Assembly: GCA_017483185.1 (NCBI GenBank)
Contig: JAFULM010000039.1
Coordinates: 1 to 41,303, forward strand
Source: Prevotella sp.
Lineage (GTDB): Bacteria > Bacteroidota > Bacteroidia > Bacteroidales > Bacteroidaceae
Direction: 5' to 3'
Length of the DNA stretch: 41,303 nt
The notes under the pieces were generated by a model. The model ran no database searches. It saw nothing but the letters and a program-made list of their open reading frames with translations, and was not told the origin of the DNA. Below are positions 16,822 through 23,800 of the stretch, in pieces; within the stretch, counting starts at the first letter, position 1, and every line of letters begins with the position of its first letter. Both the position numbers and the translations under genes were made by a program.

Positions 16822-16857
16822 GCGATATTCCGTTTGTGAAAATCGAATGTCGCTTTT
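16822..16857 (+). terminator. Weak terminator after the DUF5675 gene
   Basis: GCGATATTC (16822-16830) pairs with GAATGTCGC (16845-16853, one T-G pair), followed by TTTTC. Lies just before the next ATG at 16870. Confidence 0.45.
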
Positions 16858-16869
16858 CATGTTCTGATT

Positions 16870-17352
16870 ATGAGAAGTTTTTTGTTCTTTATATTTGGTA
16901 TTGTCGTAGGCATTTGTATAATATCATTGATATCATCGGCTGGCGATGGCCATCGTTCGGTCATCCACGAGATAGTCGTCGATACCGTTATTGATACCGT
17001 GGAGTATCCTAAGCCGGTACTGCGTGATAGTGTCGTTGTACGTTACAAGACCAGGCTGCTGCCGACAGTTCCGGCTTCAGGCAATGATACCGTGGCCCAT
17101 GACAGTGTGGAGGTTGTCATACCCATAACGCAGAAAATCTACGAGGACAGCACATACAAGGCTTTTGTCAGCGGCTATGACGTGTCCCTCGACAGCATAT
17201 CGGTATATCGCAAGACTGTTACCATACGGGAGAGGGAGCTGATAACCAAACACTCACGTGTCGGGTGGGGAATTGTTTGCGGAGCCGGATATGGCCGGCA
17301 AGGTTTTTCGCCGTATATAGGGGTCGGAGTGTATTACAGGATTGGGAAATAA
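16870..17352 (+). CDS. Anchored periplasmic protein, DUF6808-like, spanin candidate (160 aa)
   Basis: One N-terminal membrane helix (about residues 3-22, FLFFIFGIVVGICIISLI), then a long hydrophilic domain with VIHEIVVDTVIDTVEYPKPVLRDS-type beta repeats, DSTYKAFVSGYDVSLDSISV and a Gly/Tyr-rich C-terminal YIGVGVYYRIGK. From memory this pattern is the DUF6808 family of Bacteroidota prophages (not verified). Third gene of the lysis cassette. Topology would suit an inner-membrane spanin subunit, which joins the two membranes at lysis. The outer lipoprotein partner is not seen. Spanin function is inference. Confidence 0.55.
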   Translation: MRSFLFFIFGIVVGICIISLISSAGDGHRSVIHEIVVDTVIDTVEYPKPVLRDSVVVRYKTRLLPTVPASGNDTVAHDSVEVVIPITQKIYEDSTYKAFVSGYDVSLDSISVYRKTVTIRERELITKHSRVGWGIVCGAGYGRQGFSPYIGVGVYYRIGK

Positions 17353-17381
17353 CACATTTTCTAAACTAAAAATCCTATTAA

Positions 17382-17404
17382 TACGAAGATTTTTCATATC
17401 TTTG
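17382..17404 (+). promoter_or_regulatory. Promoter of the 17405-17600 structured transcript
   Basis: TACGAAGATTT followed by TATCTTTG at 17397-17404. No gene follows for over 300 nt, so it would make an untranslated RNA. Confidence 0.55.
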
Positions 17405-17600
17405 TATCATCAACCATATCAAGAGTTGCAAAATGCAGCTTAAGGGCCCGCTGTCTGAGAAGATGGCGGGCCGTATATGCCGGGCTGCCGACACCATAGA
17501 GATTTAGGCGAGGGCTGTAACTGCCCTTTGTTTGACACAAGTCGCCTGTCGCCTACAGGCGCAATCACAGCCCTGAAACTTTATTGTTCCGGGGCTTTTG
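17405..17600 (+). ncRNA. Candidate structured non-coding RNA
   Basis: No ORF with support lies here. Behind the promoter come: a GNRA hairpin with GAGA loop (17445-17472); an outer stem AGGGCTGT (17511-17518) with ACAGCCCT (17567-17574); an inner hairpin CGCCTGT-CGCCT-ACAGGCG (17543-17561); then a T-rich stretch around 17597-17606 (GGGGCTTTTGTTCTTTT) that could end the transcript. The stretch stays GC-rich although the cargo genes that follow are AT-rich. Function unknown; it could be a small RNA or the remains of a third copy of the module. Confidence 0.45.
17445..17472 (+). repeat. GNRA-capped hairpin, copy 2 of 3
   Basis: Same 12-bp hairpin as at 1956 and 20295 but with a GAGA tetraloop instead of GCGA, so the GNRA rule is kept. 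No T-run follows, so it is not acting as a simple terminator here. Confidence 0.7.
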
Positions 17601-17613
17601 TTCTTTTACGTGC

Positions 17614-17642
17614 AATTTTGCGATTAAATTAATCGCAAAATT
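17614..17642. repeat. 29-bp palindrome upstream of the cargo operon
   Basis: AATTTTGCGATTAA and TTAATCGCAAAATT form perfect 14-bp arms around one A. It lies about 45 bp before the -7 element at 17687. It may be a repressor operator, or a bidirectional terminator between the structured RNA and the cargo genes. Confidence 0.6.
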
Positions 17643-17660
17643 AATAATTAAACTTATAGA

Positions 17661-17694
17661 ATTGATAGAATCCTGATTTATTTGTTTAACTTTG
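17661..17694 (+). promoter_or_regulatory. Promoter of the cargo operon
   Basis: -7 TAACTTTG at 17687-17694 with a weak ATTG at 17661-17664. It supports the ATG at 17727 as the true start, because an earlier in-frame ATG (17682) lies upstream of the -7 element. Confidence 0.6.
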
Positions 17695-17726
17695 TAGCGA
17701 AATATAATAATCAAGTATATAATTGT

Positions 17727-18275
17727 ATGAAAGGCTATAAAGACTTTGTTGCTAATTTGGCAAGAAATAATGATAATCGTGTGTTTCTCAATTCAGATGA
17801 GAGACATGCACTTGTTGTTCTTGTTGAAATTTTTAAGCAAGCAAAGGATACGGTTAGAATATTTGCAGGGAATTTATGTGAGCATGTTGGAAATGAACCA
17901 GATTACATTGAAGCTGTCAGTGACTTTATAGAGCGAGGAGGAAAGATTCGTATTTTGCTTAATAAATTAGACGAGAAATCAATGAAATCATCCAACCTTT
18001 TTAAAAGATTGGCCTTTTATGAAGATAATCAGAATGACGTTGTAGTAAAAAAAACAACAGCAGAGCCATATTTTATGCAGGATGGAAATAAGAATTATGT
18101 TCATTTTACTATTGCTGATGAAAATGCGTATCGCATAGAGACAGATATAGAGAATAGAACAGCAGTATGTAATATGAATAATCCGGATATAGCTAAAGCC
18201 TATATAGCAATTTTTGATGAAATATTCTCTCAGGATTATTCTGTACAGGTCCAACTAAATGATATGTTTAAATGA
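17727..18275 (+). CDS. Cargo gene 1: PLD-like-fold protein (182 aa), defence candidate
   Basis: The start is chosen because the -7 element lies between this ATG and an upstream in-frame one. The protein reads like a single phospholipase-D/restriction-helicase-associated fold: a strand-helix pattern DTVRIFAGNLCEHV, then FIERGGKIRILLNKLDE, then a later VHFTIADENAYRIETDI. This resembles known PLD-like domains in arrangement, but the HxK catalytic motif is absent (YVHFTIAD in its place), so a sensing or binding role is more likely than hydrolysis. AT-rich compared with the rest of the phage. Coupled to the next gene by ATGA. Confidence 0.6.
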   Translation: MKGYKDFVANLARNNDNRVFLNSDERHALVVLVEIFKQAKDTVRIFAGNLCEHVGNEPDYIEAVSDFIERGGKIRILLNKLDEKSMKSSNLFKRLAFYEDNQNDVVVKKTTAEPYFMQDGNKNYVHFTIADENAYRIETDIENRTAVCNMNNPDIAKAYIAIFDEIFSQDYSVQVQLNDMFK

Positions 18276-19153
18276 GACTTGCTGATTTCTCTTCTTTTAT
18301 AGAAGTGGCGACTACACTTAATATAGCATTAGTCGCCATTGAATATGTTAAGACTTATACAAATGTTCTTTGTAGTCAGGTTTTTAATTTTCAAGATTTT
18401 ATAAACAAGTCTTTTGTAAAATGTGAAAAGATTTTGGTTGATAGAATGACGTTAGAACACATCCCCTCTGTTTCTGTAGAAGGACGTAGTACTAACAGTC
18501 TTATTGAGAAAGCGAAACGTGACAGAGAAAAAATTGAAGAAAAAATTGAAGATGAGAAAGGTCGTTTCAATAATAAGATAAAATCTGTGTGTGAGGCGAA
18601 AAACATATCTTCTGTGGGATTATGGCATTTCCTTTTAGGATTGGTCGCGTTATATGTTATAGGTATAGCTGGCGATACGGAAACGGCGGTTATGAAATCA
18701 ATATGGTGCTGTATGATTGTATGCACTATTGTTTATTCGGTTGTAGGTTGGCTTTCAAAAGAAGAGAGTGAAAACAATGTGTTTTGCAATTATTCATCTT
18801 TGCGTCATTCCATAGTATATTTTGTTTTAGCACTTGGAATTTCTTTATTGGTTAGTATTTTTTGTTGCGTTAATGGCTTCTTCTATAGTATTTGGGACTG
18901 GTTCCTACCAGTAACACTACCATTTATTTATTCCAATTTTTTGGCAGCTGTTATAAAAGTTTGGGGGAAAGCGCATGCGGTCAAAAATGAAATAAAAAAA
19001 TCTTCTGATGAAATTCAAAATAACTGTTCCAAACTTAAAGCTGAGGTTGACAGCTTACTGACAGTATGTAGTATTAGTAATCGATTAGGTGTTGAGTCGC
19101 CATCAATCGATGTTTCTGACAATCATTCACAAAACAATACCGGCAGGGAATAA
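18272..19153 (+). CDS. Cargo gene 2: multi-pass membrane protein (293 aa)
   Basis: ATG overlaps the previous stop. N-terminal 60 residues amphipathic; residues about 70-105 a highly charged coiled coil (KAKRDREKIEEKIEDEKG); then four to five membrane helices between about 115 and 230 (HFLLGLVALYVIGIAG; SIWCCMIVCTIVYSVVGWL; VYFVLALGISLLVSIFCC; LPVTLPFIYSNFLAAVI); a charged C-terminal tail with a second coiled coil. A soluble sensor-like protein coupled to a membrane protein is a common plan for abortive-infection systems and superinfection exclusion, so this pair is a candidate prophage-encoded defence. That function is inference. Its stop lies 3 nt before the module 2 repeat. Confidence 0.6.
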   Translation: MRLADFSSFIEVATTLNIALVAIEYVKTYTNVLCSQVFNFQDFINKSFVKCEKILVDRMTLEHIPSVSVEGRSTNSLIEKAKRDREKIEEKIEDEKGRFNNKIKSVCEAKNISSVGLWHFLLGLVALYVIGIAGDTETAVMKSIWCCMIVCTIVYSVVGWLSKEESENNVFCNYSSLRHSIVYFVLALGISLLVSIFCCVNGFFYSIWDWFLPVTLPFIYSNFLAAVIKVWGKAHAVKNEIKKSSDEIQNNCSKLKAEVDSLLTVCSISNRLGVESPSIDVSDNHSQNNTGRE

Positions 19154-19172
19154 ACATTTTCCCCGCCGTTTT
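19141..19172 (+). terminator. Terminator of the cargo operon
   Basis: CGGCAGGGAA (19141-19150, inside the last codons) pairs with TTCCCCGCCG (19159-19168), with an A/C mismatch at the same place as the stem at 472-505, then TTTTCTTTG. The 3' arm belongs to module 2. Confidence 0.6.
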
Positions 19173-19173
19173 C

Positions 19174-19204
19174 TTTGCCATCCCGATTTTTCTCATTACC
19201 TTTG
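19174..19204 (+). promoter_or_regulatory. Bacteroidota promoter of module 2
   Basis: TTTG at 19174-19177, 19-nt spacer, TACCTTTG at 19197-19204; same as at 505-535. Expected start about 19210, inside repeat A. Confidence 0.8.
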
Positions 19205-19206
19205 CC

Positions 19207-19474
19207 GATGGCTTAAAGATGATAGTTCCTTCTATCCGGATAGAGCACCGTCATGCTCACGCCTTGCGATGGGCTTTTTTATTGCCGTCACGGCAGCGGG
19301 TATCAGTACCCGTATCTTTGTGGGTAATTAGGCGATGCCACGATATAGCGGCTGCCATCTCGTAGATAAATCTGCTCTCCGGAGAAGACTACATCTTTAA
19401 GCCAACGGGATGTGCAGCCGTTTTCTGTATCTCCGCGCCGGCGGAACCGGCGATGGCTTAAAGATGTAGCAATT
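19207..19474 (+). promoter_or_regulatory. Structured leader RNA, copy 2 (A/B/C repeats)
   Basis: A = GATGGCTTAAAGATG (19207-19221); B = CTACATCTTTAAGCCA (19389-19404); C = TGGCTTAAAGATGTAG (19454-19469). B:C is a perfect 16-bp stem; A repeats 16 nt of the C region (19206-19221 and 19451-19466). Inner hairpins: ACGG-GATGTGCAG-CCGT (19405-19421) and GCCGG-CGGAA-CCGGC (19437-19451). The two loops are identical to copy 1 while the stems differ by paired changes. C ends 5 nt before the ATG at 19475. The A-B interval is not alignable with copy 1 except for a GGC-T-rich-GCC hairpin. A TATCTTTG at 19313 could be an internal promoter. Same inferred role as copy 1. Confidence 0.7.
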
Positions 19475-19738
19475 ATGCAACAAAAAGAAATTTCCATCGG
19501 TTGGGCAATGACCCAGCCCGATGTGTCCGCGGCTCTCGACCGCGTGCTTGCGAACATCCGTTCGCTCAGTGACAAATCCAAAACTTGGCTCGACGGCCGC
19601 AGTGAGACATTCACCGCCCTGTGCGGTACCGAGGGCGACACCTTCACCCGCCGTGACGTCGTGCGCGCCCACCTCTATCTCGTGGCCTTGTTCGCAATCG
19701 CATGCGTGGCCGGCTGGCTGGAAGGAGGTGCGTCATGA
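19475..19738 (+). CDS. Module gene 1, copy 2 (87 aa)
   Basis: Starts MQQKEISIGWAMTQPD and ends with one probable membrane helix and GWLEGGAS. It differs from the copy at 765 at residues 2, 16, 41, 42 and 87. The stop overlaps the next start by ATGA behind GGAAGGAGG. Keeping both copies nearly identical while the surrounding leader changes suggests both are expressed. Function unknown. Confidence 0.75.
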   Translation: MQQKEISIGWAMTQPDVSAALDRVLANIRSLSDKSKTWLDGRSETFTALCGTEGDTFTRRDVVRAHLYLVALFAIACVAGWLEGGAS

Positions 19739-19947
19739 GCGCAACCATCAATCCTGAAGCCTTGGCCGCCGTTCTCGAACTCTGCGACGACGATACTCTC
19801 GATACCAACATCCGGCTGATGGAGGACTCCATCGATGCCATCATCGACGAAGACAGTATTCCGGCTGACAATCGTCTCGATCTCGTTTCGGCATACCGGC
19901 GTCTCGGCAAACAGTTCCGGATAATCCAATCATTAATAACCCAATAA
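19735..19947 (+). CDS. Module gene 2, copy 2 (70 aa)
   Basis: MSATINPEALAAVLEL, an acidic helical protein; follows gene 1 directly, with the 124-aa gene of module 1 missing. About 15 differences from the copy at 1396, clustered at residues 13-24, so this part may carry specificity between the two modules. Ends LITQ instead of LITDKPA. Confidence 0.7.
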   Translation: MSATINPEALAAVLELCDDDTLDTNIRLMEDSIDAIIDEDSIPADNRLDLVSAYRRLGKQFRIIQSLITQ

Positions 19948-19960
19948 ACTCCGTATAATC

Positions 19961-20254
19961 ATGGCAACCAATATAACAGACAAAGACAATCGTGACAACA
20001 GTTTCGTTACTGACCTGCTCGACGCCTACTTCACCCACCGGCGCAATCTTCCCGGCGAATTCGCCGGCCGTGCGCTCATGGAGGAGCCCAAGAGCACATA
20101 CGACATAATCGACGACCTTGCGCCTATGGCTAACCTGTATGATGCCAAGGATGCCGTCGTTGGCTACATGCAGAGCCACGGCTACGGCTTTACGACGCTG
20201 GCCGACGGCAGCGTCAAGTGGGCCATCTGGAGAATCGTCGAAGGTGACTTCTGA
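19961..20254 (+). CDS. Module gene 3, copy 2 (97 aa)
   Basis: MATNITDKDNRDNSF; same length as the copy at 1620, with four substitutions (residues 3, 45, 57 and 68 approximately). Begins 13 nt after the gene 2 stop, against 2 nt in module 1. Soluble acidic protein, function unknown. Confidence 0.75.
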   Translation: MATNITDKDNRDNSFVTDLLDAYFTHRRNLPGEFAGRALMEEPKSTYDIIDDLAPMANLYDAKDAVVGYMQSHGYGFTTLADGSVKWAIWRIVEGDF

Positions 20255-20294
20255 TACGACAAATTCATTTTTTTTATCATTCATTTTTTCTGCC

Positions 20295-20324
20295 CGGCCC
20301 GCTGTCTGCGAAGATGGCGGGCCG
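20295..20324 (+). repeat. GNRA-capped hairpin, copy 3 of 3
   Basis: Identical to the copy at 1956-1985, including the GCGA loop. It is followed by GTTGACAAAG without a T-run, so termination here would be weak. Confidence 0.75.
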
Positions 20325-20356
20325 TTGACAAAGTGACTGAAATAACAGTCAAAAGA

Positions 20357-20388
20357 TTTGTTTATCACAAAATTAATCGTTAAATTTG
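20357..20388 (+). promoter_or_regulatory. Promoter of the 121-aa membrane protein gene
   Basis: TTTG at 20357-20360, a 20-nt spacer, TAAATTTG at 20381-20388: an excellent consensus match. The ATG is 25 nt downstream. Confidence 0.8.
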
Positions 20389-20412
20389 TAACAAAAAGAA
20401 AGAGAGGCGCGT

Positions 20413-20778
20413 ATGTTAGCAACGTTAGCATTTTTATATACAATCTTCGGTATCTGCTTGGTCATATACTTTTTAATTTTGGAGCCTATCGGCAAAGGGC
20501 TCAAGAAGATAGTGGAGGTTGACAACCAAAAACTTGTCGAAAGCCGTAAGCGTGAGGCAGCAAAGAAGCAAGAGTTTGATGCGAAGAAGTTCATAGAGAC
20601 GCGCGTTCCCGCATGTCCAAAGAAGCCATATGCCGATTGGACAGAGGAAGAGTTTACCAGATTAAGAAAACGGTATTTGCAATTATATAAGAAATATTAT
20701 TTTGAGCAAGGCAAAGGTGAAGAATGGGAAAGAGGTATGAACCATGCAAATAAGATTCTCAGCAAATACGACAAGTAA
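20413..20778 (+). CDS. Membrane-anchored basic protein (121 aa)
   Basis: One N-terminal membrane helix (LATLAFLYTIFGICLVIYFLIL), then a long basic coiled coil (NQKLVESRKREAAKKQEFDA) and a second helical region (FTRLRKRYLQLYKKYYFEQG). It has its own strong promoter and a strong terminator, so it is expressed separately from the tail genes. This suits a lysogenic or early role, such as superinfection exclusion, more than a virion part; that is inference only. Confidence 0.65.
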   Translation: MLATLAFLYTIFGICLVIYFLILEPIGKGLKKIVEVDNQKLVESRKREAAKKQEFDAKKFIETRVPACPKKPYADWTEEEFTRLRKRYLQLYKKYYFEQGKGEEWERGMNHANKILSKYDK

Positions 20779-20790
20779 TATTATAGTATG

Positions 20791-20826
20791 ATACGTCATC
20801 ATGGAGGACATGATGGCGTATTTTTA
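20791..20826 (+). terminator. Strong terminator before the tape measure gene
   Basis: ATACGTCATCATG (20791-20803) pairs with CATGATGGCGTAT (20809-20821, one T-G pair) around GAGGA, followed by TTTTT. Confidence 0.85.
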
Positions 20827-20878
20827 GAATAAAATGAGGTTATATACTTTTGAACAGTTTTTCAAATGTATATAGCCA

Positions 20879-23800
20879 ATGGCAAATAATGAGATATTCA
20901 CAACCACCATCAAACTCAATTCCGAGGAGGCAAAGAACAAGCTTGAGGAATTGAAGAAAAAAGTCGACGACCTTAAAGCAAAACGTCAGGAAGCATTTTC
21001 TTCCGGTGATGACAGCGTAATTGACAAATGGAGCAAAGACCTGAAGAAAGCTGAGAGCGAACTGCGCCTGTTCAAGCAGGAGACCATGTCCATCAAGGAC
21101 ACGCTCGAAAATATCGGCAGCGCCAACATCGGTCAAGTCGAGAAAGCCATGCGTTCGCTCAACCGTCAGCTGAAGACAGCTTCAGATCCGGAGGAAGTCC
21201 AGCGTCTGCAGACACAACTGCAGCAGTGCAGGGACCGTATCAACGAAATCACCGGCGCACACAATAGAGCGACGACGGCAGCCGAGCGGTATAACCGTGA
21301 ACTTCAGAGAACCAAAAGTGAAATGGCCGCCGTTCATGACAACACGGAGCTGATCAACCGTACGCTGGCCAATCTGAAGACATCGTCGGTCCGTGAGCTT
21401 GAGCATACCATCAGGGCTGTCAATGAAGAATTGAGAGGGGTGGAACGTGGCACCCCTAAATGGAAAGAATTGGCCGCCCAGCTGAAGAAGTGTAAGACGG
21501 AGCTGTCTTTGGTCAATGCCGAGACAAGAGAGGCGGAAAGCCGATGGTCGCAGTTCACCGGTTTCCTCAATAAGAACTGGGGTGCAATAACGCAGATCAT
21601 AGCGACATATTCCGGCACAGCCTACACCATAAAACAGTGCGTCGAGGCATACGCCGAGATGGACGAGGCCATGACCGACGTCCGTAAATACACCGGACAG
21701 ACGGCTGATGAGGTGGAGCGCATGAATGAGGACTTCAAGAAGATGGATACCCGTACGTCACGGGAGCAACTCAATGAATTGGCCGGAGCCGCCGGTCGCC
21801 TCGGTATCAGTGGCACAGAGAATATAGAAGAGTTTGTCGATGCTGCCGATAAGATAAATGTTGCGCTTGGCGACGACCTCGGGGAGAAAGCTGTTGACCA
21901 TATCGGCAAACTGGCCACGATGTTCGGCGAAGATGAACGTCTGGGACTCCGCGGATCCATGCTTGCCACTGGTTCGGCCGTCAATGAACTTGCTCAAAAC
22001 TCATCGGCAGCTGCCGGATATCTGGTTGATTTTACCGCCCGTGTTGCCGGTGTGGGCAAACAGGCCGGCCTTGCTCAGACTCAGATCATGGGCTTTGCGT
22101 CAGTTCTCGACCAGAACATGCAGCAGGACGAGACATCGGCCACGGCCTTCCAGAACCTTTTGACCAAGATGTTTCAGGAACCGTCAAAATTCGCGGAACT
22201 TGCCGGGCAGAACGTCAAGACGTTTTCTGAACTTCTGCGTACAGATGTCAATGAAGCCGTCCTGCAATTTCTTCAAGCCATGCACAACAAAGGCGGTTTT
22301 GCCGAATTGGCACCCATGTTTGAGGAGATGAGCATGGATGGCAGTCGGGCAACCGGAGTCCTCTCCGTCATGGCCGACAAGATTGACGATATACGCGCTG
22401 CTCAGTCGTTGGCCAATGAGGCGTACACCGATGGCACGTCTGTCATCAGCGAGTTCAATGTGCAGAACGAGAGTGTTCAGGCACAGCTTGACAAGGCCCG
22501 CAAGAGGTTCAATGATTTGGCTGTAGACCTCGGCCAGAAGCTCATGCCTGTGGCCCGGGTTGCTATATCCACTACTTCCATGGCCGTCAAGGCTCTATAT
22601 ACGATAATTTCTTTTTGCGAACAGCATATCACTGTGATTATTGCTCTTACAGCTACCATAGTTGCATTAAATGCCAAACGGCTTGCCGGTATAGCAGTAA
22701 CGAAGCTTGAAGTGTTGTGGAACACCCGTGTGGCTTCATCAATAAAGAGTATCGGGCTTGCCATCAAGGCAAATCCGTGGGGACTTGCAATAACGGCGTT
22801 GACTGTATTTGTAGGATTATTGGTCGATGCGGCATCAAAGAGCAAGAAAACCCGTGAGGAATTGACAGCTCTTGGCCGGGTAAACAAACAGGCTGCAGAG
22901 CAATATGAAGAGGAGGCCGCCAAAATCCATGTGCTGAACCGTATGGTACATGACAGTAATGTCAGTTATGAGACCCGCAAGGAGAAACTTGCGGAGTTGA
23001 AGCAGATTGTACCGGATTATCTTGCTGACCTTGATAAGGAAAAAGGACTTGTAAATGACAATACCGATGCTCTTAACACATATCTTGTCCAGTTAGAGAA
23101 GAAAATAAAGCTACAGGCTGCCCAGGATGAGCTTGAAGCTGCATACAAAAAGCGCAGACAACTTGATAAACAGAAAGACGAGGGAGAACAGGGCTTGAAG
23201 GACGCCCAAGGTTCATTGGCTGCCGCGCGTTTTTCTGCCAGCCGTAATGCCGGCAATCTCGGTACACGTGGTATGCAATCAATGTCCAAGGGACTTGATG
23301 CCGGCACAAAGCAAGCTCAGGATCGTGTCACTCATGCCACACAGATGCTCAAAGAGGTTAATGAGCAGATAGCCCGGAACAATGCAGATATAGAATCTCT
23401 GGAAGATGAAATCAAAAAAGGTTCTGCAGGTATAGCGCAAACAAAATCCAGTACTGGAGGCACTGGAGGCGGCGGGGATAAAGGAGACGGTTCTGGCTCT
23501 GACAAAGACCGCTATGCCGAGGAGCTCGCGGCGCTTGAAGAGTCATACAAGAACAAGAAGAATCTGCTGAAACAGCAGTATTCTGAATTCCTGCTGTCAG
23601 AATCAGAGTATCATGTTCAGTCGTTCTTGGCTGAATCTGAGCACCTCGCTGCGGTATTCGATTTGCAGGGCAGGTACGGCAAATCTCAACAGGACACACA
23701 ATCTAAGATACTCGATGCTATCATCAATGAGACCAAATATAAGTATGAGCAGGGCAACCGTGAGATGCAGTCCGAACTGTCTGCTGCAGACAGCAGTTAC

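Larger units (their letters stand above)
19156..20324 (+). repeat. Module 2: second copy of the duplicated module
   Basis: Same order as 487-1985 without the 124-aa gene. The match begins at ATTTTCCCC, 3 nt after the cargo stop, and ends with the GNRA hairpin. Confidence 0.9.

Noticed and set aside
19298-19320. Promoter inside leader 2 (GGGTA-TCAG-TACCC hairpin then TATCTTTG)
   Set aside because: No match at the same place in leader 1 and no -33 element; kept only as a note.
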